A stretch of 64,000 bases of DNA from Odontocerum albicorne (Eukaryota; Arthropoda; Insecta; Trichoptera; Odontoceridae). The position numbers were made by a program, and so were the translations under genes. A model generated the notes under the pieces. That model was given only the letters and a program-made list of their open reading frames with translations, made no database searches and was not told where the DNA came from. The stretch covers positions 15,670,345 through 15,734,344 of the forward strand of contig OX463863.1 of assembly GCA_949825065.1 (NCBI GenBank). The letters run 5' to 3'. Shown here piece after piece: positions 46,795 to 57,240 of this stretch. The number at the start of each line of letters is the position of its first letter. Position 1 is the first letter of the stretch.

Positions 46795-47155
46795 ACTTGA
46801 CTGTTCATGCAGTGAGATTCTGGAACCAGTTACAGACTAATGTTAGACTCGCTTTGTCCTTGGCACGCTTTAAGAATCGACTGAGAAAACTCTTAATTTC
46901 TTGCCAGTAATATAAAGTGTTTCATTCCTGATTTATCTTCCCTCTCCACCATCCCTTCCTTTTCTTTTGATTGACGATATCTCACTTTTACTTTAATATG
47001 TCCATAAATTTCATTAATATGAATAATTTTTTGAATATTTTTTGCGCCCGTATAATTTCCTTTATTTGCTTTTGTCTGGTTCGTTGGAAGACATTACTGC
47101 CTGGCAATAAACCCGCCAGATTGTATTTACAATGAAGTGTTAAATAAATAAAAAT
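46795..47155 (+). pseudogene. Non-LTR retrotransposon 3' end (ORF2 tail and UTR)
   Basis: The plus strand encodes HAVRFWNQLQTNVRLALSLA, then RFKNRLRKLLISCQ and a stop at about 46,908. This is the usual end of a jockey-like ORF2. About 250 bases of UTR follow, containing 'cagattgtatttacaatga' and ending in 'aaataaataaaaattt'. The UTR sequence resembles the complement of block E. Confidence 0.6.
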
Positions 47156-47372
47156 TTAGCGCATTTTTGGCTATTGTTTACCTTGCTTGAATGGTATTTT
47201 TGGAGTCATTTTAAAGATGAAACAAAATAAGTAATTTTTCAGCACTTAATATTTTTTTAAACTGCTAAAGAACTTCACATTAGATGTTAATAATTTTAAC
47301 ATACATTTTGCAACACCATCACTCAGTTTAGACACTAACACTAAGAAGAACACTCTCCGAAAAAATTCTGTA

Positions 47373-48443
47373 ATGCCTCGACCCAATGTTCCTGAGCTCC
47401 ACTTTTCGGAGGATGATATAAATGAGGTTCGTCGTATTATTTTGACTATATCCTCAAAAGCGATGGGTGACGACAATATTTCCATTGTATTCATTTCCTT
47501 CATTATCGACGCTATTCTTCCTATCATGACACACATAACAAATTTTTCTTTTTCTTCCAGCAGCTTTCCTAGTGTGTGGAAGAAGGCTCTAATTATTCCG
47601 ATCCCGAAAATTGACTCGCCCACGTCATATAAAGATTTTAGGCCCATATCTATTCGGCCCACATTATCTTATTGAAAAAATTGTTCATGTACATATTGAC
47701 TCCCACCTTAATCAATTTGAATTGTTTAATCCGTTGCAGTAAGCAGCACTACCGCACTGGTCAATATAACGGATGATGTGAGACGTGGAATAAGCTTTAA
47801 GCAGCTGACATTGTTATGTCTATTGGATTTTAGCGATGCATTTAATACTGTAGACATTGCTCTGCTATGGCTCGAATGCATTCATTACGATTCTCTGAAT
47901 AGGTCATTGTCTGGTTTTCGAGCAATTTAAAAGGAAGACAACAATCTTGTAAATACCAAATGCGTATATCTGAATCGACTGATTTCGCTGCAGGCGTTCC
48001 CAAGGTGGAATTCTCTCTCCACTTCTTTTTTCTATATTCATCAACCCAATAACACCGTCTCTTAAATGTTCTTATCATCTGTATGCGGATAACCTGCAGA
48101 TGTATATTCATTTTGATCCAAATTTCTTTCAAATGGCTTTGAACAATTTAAATACGGACCTTCAATCGATCTCCAAGTGGACTGGTGAGCATAGCTTAGC
48201 CATAAATCCTACGAAGTCTCAAGCGATCCTCATTGGTAGCCCTCAGCTTCTCGGTAAATTAAACACTGACTTACTTCCTCCAATAATACTTGATGGCTCT
48301 ATCATACCATTACATAAAACTGTTAAAAACCTAGGAGTGCTAATAGATAACACTCTCTCATGGCGAGATCAAATAAATGAGGTAAGCCGAAGGATTTTCT
48401 TCAGCCTTCATTCCCTTAAAGTGTTGCAAAGATTCTTACCTTA
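47373..48443 (+). pseudogene. Jockey-like reverse transcriptase relic
   Basis: 47,373-47,670 encodes LHFSEDDINEVRRIILTISS and a segment up to PIPKIDSPTSYKDFRPISI. A decayed, multiply stopped middle follows. Then comes GGILSPLLFSIFI near 48,010 and SYHLYADNLQMYIHFDPN, where the second active-site Asp is Asn. The last frame is ALNNLNTDLQSISKWTGEHS and KNLGVLIDNTLSWRDQINEV. The C-terminus is absent here. It lies inside the intron of the HTH gene candidate, antisense to it. Confidence 0.75.
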
Positions 48444-48489
48444 ACACTACCCCTCACGTGAAAAGGCAACAACACTGACGACCTCCATA

Positions 48490-48605
48490 GTCAAATTGAT
48501 AAGACATTTATTTTCCGGCCCGGAGGTTTCGGGGTCAATTCCCGTTAGAACCCAGTTTTTTTTTATAATCCCAGTCTGGTTTTCTCTTAAGGCCCTTTTA
48601 ATATC
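48490..48605 (+). repeat. tRNA-derived SINE-like fragment
   Basis: 'cggaggtttcggggtcaatt' followed by 'cccgttagaaccca' resembles a tRNA T-arm (pol III B box GGTTCRANNCC with changes), and is followed by a T run. No A box or cloverleaf is visible. The call is tentative. Confidence 0.35.
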
Positions 48606-48902
48606 TTTCTGGTTGGTTGGAATAGATTGCAACAGGGCATATTGCTCGCTAGGTTGTAGTATATACAATTAAAGTGTAATACAATGTAATACAACACTCG
48701 CACATGTCTAACAAAGACTATTGTCTCTCAGCCACATTGTTCAATATGTCCGTATCACCAATTTGGGTATGTCGTAAGGTAACCATACAAATGGATGGAA
48801 ATTTAATTCAAAGAAACATGGAAAATTTTATTGAAAATAGAAACGTGGAAACTAGAATTGAAAAAAGAAAGTTGGAAAATTGAATTGAATAAAGAAACTC
48901 AC

Positions 48903-49104
48903 TTGAAACTGATGTCGCATCATCAAAACTGCTAAAATGAGTACTACTATGTTGTTCGCTCTCGTTTTTTATGTCTTCCTCTTTAATTTCAATATTGTAT
49001 TCTAAAGGTATCTCATCAAATTCATCATCTGCATCAACTTTCTCTACCTTCACAACTATTTTAGTGTCAACATGTTCTGTGTGAAGTTCTTTTCGAGATG
49101 CCAT
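48903..49104 (-). CDS. HTH gene candidate, exon 1: acidic exon shared with the zinc-finger genes
   Basis: The ATG is at 49,104 and the donor TCAA|GTGAGT at 48,903, phase 1 as in Z1 and Z2. It starts MASRKELHTEH and carries three hydrophobic-K-x-E motifs (VKVE, IKEE, IKNE). From VK to the last K-x-E it aligns without gaps to Z1 exon 1 over 31 residues, 12 identical by my count, including D-A, Y, the I-x-I pair and E-x-D-x-K. Homology to the zinc-finger first exon is well supported. An intron of about 2.4 kb with retroelement relics separates it from exon 2. Another downstream exon could be used instead. Confidence 0.6.
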
Positions 49105-49164
49105 AATGCAGGTGTTCAGGACACTAAATGAGTAAAACATGAAACAAAAATTTGCATTATACAT

Positions 49165-49410
49165 AAATTCGAAAACAGAAATTCATAAGCTCTCAAACAG
49201 AAACTTTCATAATTTAAACAGATATTTATAAGTTCTTAAACAGAAATTCATGAGTTCATAAACAGTAATTCATAAGTTTTTGAACAGAAATGTATATTAA
49301 ACGTATATTCTTAAACGTATATTCATGAGATTTTAAACATAAATTCCTAAACTTGCATTCACGTTAAAGCTCTTAAACATGCATTCACAAATGAAAGACT
49401 CTTAAACCAC
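49165..49410. repeat. Degenerate minisatellite (…ataagttcttaaacagaaatt…)
   Basis: A unit of about 25-30 bases built on 'cataagttcttaaacagaaa' repeats about eight times with drift, directly upstream of the HTH gene exon 1. Isolated units recur at about 49,625-49,675 and 51,120-51,200. Confidence 0.55.
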
Positions 49411-49419
49411 ATAACAACC

Positions 49420-50182
49420 ATATTTTGATTTTTTTTTAAAGGATTAACAGTGTCAACAAGCGACAATATACCCATAAATGGCATATGTGTGAATTCACTG
49501 GGCACATCTACACAAGCAGTTTACTCAAATACCGCTCAGTTTTTTTCTTATAACTCTTTACATATTAATTGGCTCTTGAGTGGTTTATGAGTTTTACTCT
49601 TCAATTGTTAAATAGAAATAAGTCTTCAAAAGAAATTTACAAGTTCTTAAACATAAAATTCATAGATCCTTAACCCATTAAGTCTAAATTTTTTTAATTG
49701 AATAAGCCTCTTAAATAAACCTAAATTAAATAAATCTCTTTTAATTAAATTTGTTGAATGTGAATAAATCATATCCAGTTATAAACTGATCTATTTAGAG
49801 ATCACTGGGACAATACAATATACTATACACATTACCTTGTATCTAAGTAATAAAGATATAACTCATATTTGTGTCACTATTTGTTTTATTGCAAGGTACA
49901 AGTAGGTCATATTTATTATTCAATCATTATGAACACAATTTTTTATGAAATACATGAAAATATTTTGTACATACTCGTAAGGTTACATCACATTTTGCAC
50001 AAAACGTTTTGGGTCAGACTTTGACAATCCTTCAATTGACATCAGCGATGATTATTTATTTATTCAATAATGTGATTGATACCGTCATACCTTATACAGG
50101 GTGCGTTTCATATTACAGGCTGATGTTTTTTTTTAATGAAACACAATTTTATAATATATATTTAATTATTGATTATATAGTC
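49420..50182. other. AT-rich flank, no gene; left arm of a long inverted repeat
   Basis: 'actgatctatttagagatca' at about 49,785 is inverted at about 51,085 ('tgatctctaaatagatcatt'), flanking 1.3 kb. The enclosed DNA includes 'tatacagggtgcgtttcatatt' near 50,092, possibly a transposon end, and the transposase relic below. Confidence 0.4.
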
Positions 50183-50545
50183 TTAACCATTATGTATGGA
50201 ATATAAGTGGCCGCCTCTGGCCGTGGCGCAAACGCGAGTTTCTCGCAAAATTTGCATCGTAGCACGAGCTGTGTGTGATGTGGCACCATCCTGTTGGAAC
50301 CACATGTGCTGTAGGCCCAATTGATCCAATTTGGGCACAAGAAAGTTTACTAACATGTCAAGATAGCGATCACCAGTAACTGTTACCAGCATTGTATCTA
50401 GCATCCTCAAAGAAATATGGCCCAATGATGCCGCCGGCCCGAACGGCGCACCATACAGTCAGTCTACGAGGGTGTAATGGTCGATGGTGTTTTCAGTGCC
50501 CTAATAGTTGTAAAAACGATTGGCGAGACATCTTGGTAGTATGGT
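50183..50545 (-). pseudogene. DUF4817-type transposase DDE relic
   Basis: The minus strand carries VTVTGDRYLDMLVNFLVPKL, then MWFQQDGATSHTARATMQIL, the second catalytic block (Asp in QQDGA). Upstream, in broken frames, are CMVRRS and HHWAIFL. It is the part of the family that is missing after the HTH exon at 46,014, but it lies 4 kb away. Confidence 0.65.
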
Positions 50546-51392
50546 CAATGAAAACAAAACAAATTTGGTAAGCAGCCCCGACAAAAAGTATTTTGTATGC
50601 ACCTATGCGCGCTAACCGCTTATAACAGGGAGATTACGTAAAAACATTGTACAACACATTGTCCCAGCGGCATGGCATATAAATACATCACCAATGTTTA
50701 CATCGCGATATATCCTTTATTTATAAAATAATTGCAAAACATTATTTATGTGGCCGTAATACATTTATTTAATTACAATAATAAATAAAAGTAATAAATA
50801 TTTACCTTTTATTTACGCACTTGTGAGAAATTTAACATCAGAAGTCACACATGTGCACTGTTATTTGTTTTCAAAGTGGCTTCTTCTTCTTCTTGAATAA
50901 TGGCCGTAAGCTCCATGATATATGAAGGAGTATACGCCAGTGTCAAGTGATAAAGGCTTCACTTAAATGGCGTTTATCTTAGACGAGCAATATAACCATA
51001 GACAAGGACTTCCAGCTGTTCTTAGTATTATTGTTGATAAATAAATCGCAAAATTCGAAGGTGTTGTTTTTTTTAATGAAGTAGTGATCTCTAAATAGAT
51101 CATTGGTACATAACCGGTTAAATAGAAATTTATAAGTTCTTAAACAGATTTAAAATATAAATTTTAGAAAGAAGTTCTTAAATAAAAAAATATGAGTTCA
51201 TATTCATTTGCCTAATGCCATAAAGGAGAAAATTTAAAAAAAACAAAGTGTGACCGTGAAGTGAAAATGAAATAGAACATTAACGAGTCACTGTATTAGG
51301 CAAATTATATAATAGAAGATAATAAAGAAGAGAATTTATTTAGAGAACAGACTCTCCTCAAGGGCGCTCTAACTTGAGATTTGAACTTACTA

Positions 51393-51554
51393 TACAGTAC
51401 CCGGTGGTAAGTAATACACATCGTTTTTAAAGAGTCGCCTCTGTCATTCATACACGTGTTCCGTTGCGATTTATCAGTCGTTACCGGACCGGACTGTTAG
51501 CGCATCGTGCGACGCTCTACAAATGATGTATATTACTTACCACCGGGTACTGTA
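51393..51554. mobile_element. MITE with TACAGTACCCGG ends, copy 2
   Basis: Left end TACAGTACCCGGTGGTAAGT and its inverted copy on the right give 30-base arms with one mismatch. The interior shares 'agagcgtcg' with the copy at 5,323-5,506 but is otherwise diverged. TA flanks it. No coding content. Confidence 0.75.
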
Positions 51555-51699
51555 CATACATATATAATATAACACCATTTCTCTGTCAAAGTACGTAAAG
51601 AGAATAGAGCATCAGACTTTCCTACCTCAACACATATCCATACATGTTCTAATATAATTCCTGCGATTTGCCTGACCATAATTAATAGATTTATAATAT

Positions 51700-51960
51700 T
51701 TCATAAAAATAGTGCACTAAGAAGAATATATGAGTTGACAATGTATGACAGAATACGGAACGAAGTGATCAGGGATGAATGTGAAGTTAAGGCTGATGTG
51801 TCGAGTAAGGTGGAGGAGGGCACGCTGAGATGGATTGGACATGTGGAACTAAGGAATGAAGGAAGCCTAACAATACAAATAAATAGCGAAATGTAACTCA
51901 AAGGCGTGTAAGAGGAAGACCAAGGAAAGTATGGTTAGATCAAGAGAATAATATTCGAAA
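51700..51960 (+). pseudogene. RTE-like ORF C-terminal relic
   Basis: The plus strand encodes YDRIRNEVIRDECEVKADVS, then KVEEGTLRWIGHVELRNEG and a broken RGRPRKVWLDQ-like end (gaggaagaccaagg). This is the tail typical of RTE-type endonuclease-reverse transcriptases. About 52,105-52,240 ('catttccctttcgaggtagg') may be more of the same element's 3' region. Confidence 0.65.
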
Positions 51961-53450
51961 TGAACGATGTTGAGTTCAAAGCTATAGTATTCTAAAGTAT
52001 TCAATATCTATTTCATTATTTTAAATTTGAAGTAGGTTTCCCTGTAGTTTTCATGCCTAAAGTGGAAGGGAAATAAAAAAACTACAGACATTGTATGGAG
52101 TTGTTGATAAACATACCCTTACGCCATTTCCCTTTCGAGGTAGGCAGAGAGAACAGAGCGGAAAACTTTCATACCTCGATACACATCCTTAGCATCTTCT
52201 ACATCCACACATTGCCTAGCAATCCTAGACATGGGTATAAGCTCGAGCAAGTATGAGAATGATGTGGAACCCGCGGGGGATTTGTAACTCTCAAAAGTCC
52301 AAAAGAAATATTTATGCTTCCTTAGGGTTAAGTTTCCTTACACAAATCTATGGCTCTAATAGAAATGTATCTAATTTATCTACGAGCAAAAAAATATTTA
52401 AAAATACTAAAAGATTTAAAAAATCAAATATTCGATAAGTTAATTTATAGGTTTAAGTTGATTTACAGATAATTAATAATATGATTATTTCAAAAATAAC
52501 ATTTATTGAACTTTTGTGACAAAGTTGGATTTACTTAAGAATAGTTTTTAAATAAACAGGTATTTTTTCTTTTCTGTTTTATAATAATATTTGTTTACAA
52601 ACAATTTTTAAACAACATATAATTATTTAAAAATATTATTTGACTATATTTTAAAAGGTGAAAATAAGCATTAAATATTTTCTAGAAATACATTTTCGGC
52701 AAACGTATATTTCAGTTTTGTTTTAATGTTTAAAATATACTTTTAATTTATGAAAAATGATTCCTTTTGATATACTCGTTTTATATGGACAAACCACATT
52801 CCATTTATTATCAATAATTATTATATTAAACAATTACAATGGGGCACTAAAACATGTATACTCGAACCTATATTTAGGTATTTCACATATTGCCACGTAT
52901 GAAAATTTTGTTCAACTCATCTTTCTTCATGGCCTCGCAAATGTCTTCTATAGTTTCTACCTCATCTCACAATATCTCCGAATATTGGGTCCGTAGTAAA
53001 ATGATAACTTCATAACAATGGTAGGATAACTTCATAACTCGTGAGGTGCATCGCACGACACAGGCACCTTTTCCGCCTAGTGTTCGAGGGTATAAGGATA
53101 CCTATGACTTCGGTCACATCTATTCTTTAAAAAAAAATGGCAGGATAATAACTTCATACCAATGGTAGGATGATATTTCTAATGAGACTTGTTAAGAATA
53201 AACTCTTAAGACAGCATTTTTATACAAAATTTCCTAAAACAATTCTTTATATTTATTTTCTTATTAGTAACGACGAGCGATGTGAAAAACTTGTATTTGT
53301 CAATAAAGAATCAAATTTTGTTATTGCTTTTATGTAATATTTATTTTATTCTGAATTGTCCGACTGGAAAAAAATATTAATATTTTATGTATTTCAATAT
53401 TTTTTGAAATAATTATATATTTAAAATATATATTTACGAAAATAAATATC
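51961..53450. other. AT-rich spacer, no gene recognised
   Basis: It includes a distant relative of block S (about 52,330-52,720), a segment shared with 2,515-2,580 (about 52,875-52,940) and a GC-richer patch near 53,030-53,110. No coding pattern. Confidence 0.4.
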
Positions 53451-53454
53451 TGAA

Positions 53455-53785
53455 ATGAAGGTAATAAAAGGAATTTGTGTATTCATTTGTCCTAAACCTA
53501 ATTATATGATGCTATATTTTTGAAGTTAGTAAATAGTATTTAGATTTTTACAAAATACATTTTGAAGTGCATCTAATTGAAGTTTCTCGAATGCGGCCTT
53601 ATTATGTTAGGTTACAGCTAACTTATTGCTATTTCACAACATGAAAACATTTCCTATCTCTGGCCTAGATCATTTATGTGATTATTGAAATTGCAATACA
53701 GATGGCATAATGCGGTTATTGAAATTGTGATACAGATAGTATAATGCAAATAGGCAGAGAGGACAGAATGACAGAAGCATAGAAA
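53455..53785. repeat. 400-bp repeat with minisatellite core, copy 2
   Basis: It matches 19,795-20,195, with two minisatellite units (about 53,680-53,745) in place of four. It is followed by unrelated DNA and then block S. Confidence 0.65.
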
Positions 53786-54029
53786 AGATTTTTAAGAAAA
53801 AAACCCTTTTGAACGCTGTTAACTGAATATCCACCAAACCTATATTTATTCGTTTTTATTTTGATTTCATTTACAATTTGGAGTAGTTAGATAAAACAAA
53901 TGTTTTCATGTCCTTTTATTTAAAATAATTCAAGATCAATATTTCTTAGCAATTAATTTCCTTATAAATTCTAAAAAAAATTCTTAGACATCTTAAGAGC
54001 TAGTCTATACTTGCCTCTCTTAGAAATGA

Positions 54030-54765
54030 AATGACACACTTTTGATACTTAACAGCCCTTACCTTTTAACAATAAGTGAGTCAAATTGTGTGCTTATATT
54101 TAATCTCAGCTTTCATAGAAATGTGACAAATTTATCTATGAGCTTTAAAAATTACGTTTAATTAGATGAATTGTACTTTTTAATTAACAAAATTATTACG
54201 TCAAAAATAATTATAATTTTATCTTTGTGACAATGTTGGATTTTTTAAATAAAATTTTTGTCCAATTTACTTGTTTCTCAAACAATATTTGACTGGCAAA
54301 TAATTATTTGAAATCATTAGGAATATAATAAAAATAATAAGTTAAGTATTTTCAGGAAACTCATTCTCAGTAAATACAAAATAATTATATATTATTTATG
54401 CAAGATTTTAAAACATGATTTATATTTAAAAAAATTGAATCTTGACTCTTTTAGACCCGTTAAAAGTTAAGACAATCTTACCCAATGACCAGCTTGATTT
54501 TTAAAGAGTTTTGATGAAAGGGAAGTGTTTACTTAATAATTCCGATTAAAGGGAAGGGTTTACAAAAAAAAACTGATTAAAGGGAAGAGTTTACTAAAAT
54601 TGCTATAAGTATTAGGAATATTGTAAAGAAACTTAAAATATTTGTTTAGTCAAGCACTGTATATTCCACTTTATATAACGGTACGAGTATAACTTTACCA
54701 ATTTCAGCCTCAAATTCTGAATCAATATAATATTCTTCTTCATCTAACGATAAACAATATTTTAT
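54030..54765. repeat. Block S copy 3 plus remnant of the acidic relic
   Basis: From 'acacttttgatacttaacagccctta' to 'ctataagtattaggaatattg' it follows 12,480-13,070. It then jumps to 'cctcaaattctgaatcaatataatattc', the start of the acidic relic. It has no RTE insert and no internal duplication. Confidence 0.7.
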
Positions 54766-54809
54766 TTTGAAAATTTATCGCAAACTTTTCAAAATATAAC
54801 ATGTAAATA

Positions 54810-56096
54810 TTGGGTTTACAGATTAGTTCGGTCCTTTTTTTTGTGTTCAAAAATGCATTTATTTCTAAACAAAATGAATGAACAGATCAATTAAAGTATT
54901 GTCCATCGCTGGCTACTACTTTTTCCCATCTTTCAGGCAATTTTCGAATTCCATTTCGAAAAAATGACTTGTCTTTTGAGGCGATCCAAGTTTGGAGCCA
55001 ATTTTCGGTTTCTACGAAAAAGATGAACCGGTGACCTGCCAAATCGTGCTGCATCCTTCGGAACAACCAGTAATTAGAAGGAGCAATGTCCGGAGAATAC
55101 GGCGGGTGCGGTAAAACATCCCATCTAAGCGTTTCCAAATATTTTTTTACGACTTTTGCGACATGAGGCCGAGCGTTGTCATGAAGAAGAATAACTTAAT
55201 CATGTCTTTGCTCGTATTCCGGCCGTTTTCTCGCAATGCACGGCTCAAACGAATTAATTGTAGCCGATACCGATCGCCCGTAATGGAATCACCAGGTTTC
55301 AGCACCTCATAGTAAACAACACCCCTTTGGTCCCACCAGATACAGAGCATGATCTTCGAACCATGTATGTTCGGTTTTGGTGTTGATGTTGAGGTCGATG
55401 GCAACGATTGACCGGGCTTAGCGTAGTATTTTTTCTTCTTGGGGTTGTCGTAGAATATCCACTTCTCATCTCCAGTTACAATCCGATCCAAAAACCTTTC
55501 CTTTGTTGCCTTTGAATCAGCTGCTCGCAAGTGAAAAATCGCCTTTCAACGTCTCTCGGTTTCAGTTCATAAGGCACCCAATTTCCTTGTTTTTGAATTA
55601 TTCCCATGGCTCTCAATCATACGGAAACGGCTTGTTGAGTCCCTCTCAATGATTCTGCAAGCTCCTCTTGCATTTGACTCTGATCTTCTTCGAGTAATGC
55701 CTCTAATTCTTTGTCCTCGAATTTTTTTGGCTGTCCAGAGCGAGGCTTGTCTTCGACGCTGAAATCTCCATCCTTGAAACGTCAAAACCATTCCCTACAT
55801 GATTTATCAGTTGGAGCAGTGTCACAATAAACTTCGACAAGCATTCGATGGGCTTCAGCTGCACTTTTCTTCCAATTAAAGCAGAAAATTAAAACCTCCC
55901 GCAAATGCTGATTGGTTCGACATTTTAAACACTGGACAAAACAAGGTTTACGCATGAAACTCAAAGCGATATAAACTGAATATTATTGGCAGATGTCTAA
56001 CCTCTCTGAAACCGCCAAAATCGGCTGTCACTATGAACCATTCATAACAGCCAGAGCCATCTTTTGGAAACGGACCGAACTAATTTGTACTCCTAA
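54810..56096 (-). mobile_element. mariner copy II (complete ends, exact TA target)
   Basis: TA at 54,808-09 and 56,097-98. The left end TTGGGTTTACAGATTAGTTC and right end (complement) TTAGGAGTACAAATTAGTTC both continue GGTCC. The total is 1,287 bases. Removing the element and one TA gives 'atgtaaataatataaatatt', matching the undisturbed paralogue 'atgtaaatgatataagtatt' at about 13,397. Confidence 0.9.
54887..55964 (-). pseudogene. mariner transposase II (three breaks)
   Basis: The pieces in order are as follows. 55,964-55,782 is the first HTH (CFNWKKSAAEAHRMLVEVYC). 55,791-55,567 is the linker, partly out of frame. 55,530-55,147 has the first Asp in VTGDEKWIFYDNPKKKKY and LCIWWDQRGVVYYEVLKPGD, and ends close to the second motif. 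55,138-54,887 has PHPPYSPDIAPSNYWLF, where the third catalytic Asp of PSD is Asn, and the normal C-terminus LPERWEKVVASDGQYFN. It is the same subfamily as mariner I and better preserved. Confidence 0.85.
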
Positions 56097-56204
56097 TAAT
56101 ATAAATATTGTTTTGCGTGGTGTATAAAAGCGTTACAAGGAAAATTGAATATACCAAATAATTTACTATTTATAGTTAAGGCATTAACACTGCGGAGGTT
56201 AAAA

Positions 56205-56428
56205 TACATTGTCATTTGTTTGGTCACACACTGTTTATTCCACTTTATATAATGGTACGGGTATAACACTACCAGTTTCAAAGCTTTTACCTTATCTTCA
56301 GGAGAACACAAACGAGTTTTGTTTGTACTCCGCTGATGATGAGATGAAAACCTTGAAACCGGTAAGGTTATACCGTTATATAAGTGGAATAAACAGTGTT
56401 GGACTAAACAAATTACAATAAATTAGAT
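56205..56428. repeat. Hairpin repeat, copy 3
   Basis: Same foldback as 2,618-2,838 and 13,512-13,733, with the same flank 'taaggcattaacactgcgg'. The small loss near 56,380 shortens the right arm by one base. Confidence 0.65.
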
Positions 56429-56569
56429 TTAATACACGTTGCCTATTTATAGTATCATATTGTAAACAAGTCATTACACGCACATAATATATTCCAGCAG
56501 ACGCATCCTGGACTTCCCCACAATGCGCGACACGCTCGCCTGCAAACACTTGCTTCTTAAGACCTGTTG

Positions 56570-56735
56570 AACTGAATCACTGGTCAGTTGTATTTTTTGT
56601 GTTTATTTGTAAAATAAAGTAACCACTACAACTATAATTGTGAGTTATTCATTGTAAATACAATCTGTCAGGTTTATTACCAGGCGGCAATCTCTTCCAA
56701 CTAATCACTAAACAAAGTACAATGTCTCTAAACTT
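56570..56735. repeat. Block E without piggyBac (empty site)
   Basis: 'cactaaacaaagtacaatgtctctaaac' is followed directly by 'ttccaaattgtaatgcc'. At the piggyBac A position it reads ctaa, where the occupied copies have TTAA. It is either the never-occupied target with one change or a repaired excision. Confidence 0.65.
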
Positions 56736-56799
56736 CCAAATTGTAATGCCCTAACTAATTATAAATAATATGTTTAGAATATTTGTTTAAAATGCTTTA

Positions 56800-57240
56800 G
56801 TTATTAAGTTTATTAAAGTTATTCTGGCAACATTCCCCTCTGTGGAGAGCTACATTACACTCCTTACACATGTACCGGGTCTCACTTCTCTTCTTGTGTG
56901 CAGCGCATACCTTTATAGAGAGCTACATCACACTCCTTACACATGTACCGGGTCTCCCTTCTCTTCTTGTGTGCAGCACATACCTTTATAGAGAGCTACA
57001 TCACACTCCTTACACATGTACCGGGTCTCCCTTCTCTTCTTGTGTGCAGCACACACCTTTATAGAGAGATACATCACACTCCTTACACATGTACCGGGTG
57101 TCCCTTTTCTTCTTGTGTGCAGTACATGCCTCGCAAGTTCTGCGAGGTTTTTCTTGTTGTCACTTGATGGAATATATATCAGCATATGTTTAGGCATGTT
57201 CTTTGACAACCTATTTAGAAGATTCAGCATATTTCATATT
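56800..57240 (-). pseudogene. piggyBac-like C-terminal relic (family C) with 73-bp tandem expansion
   Basis: The cysteine-rich end seen at 3,016-3,235 is present with a 73-base segment repeated four times (starts at 56,851, 56,924, 56,997 and 57,070). The unit spans the second C-x2-C (ETRYMCKECDVAL) and part of the first. As 73 is not a multiple of three, each unit changes frame, so the expansion is not coding. Confidence 0.7.

Noticed and set aside
48490..48605. A functional tRNA gene
   Set aside because: Only a degenerate T-arm-like piece is visible; no A box, acceptor stem or anticodon arm.
45830..50545. The DDE pieces at 45,838 and 50,183 as one transposon split by insertion
   Set aside because: Same family, but the order does not fit one interrupted copy: the later catalytic block lies upstream of the HTH exon on the minus strand.
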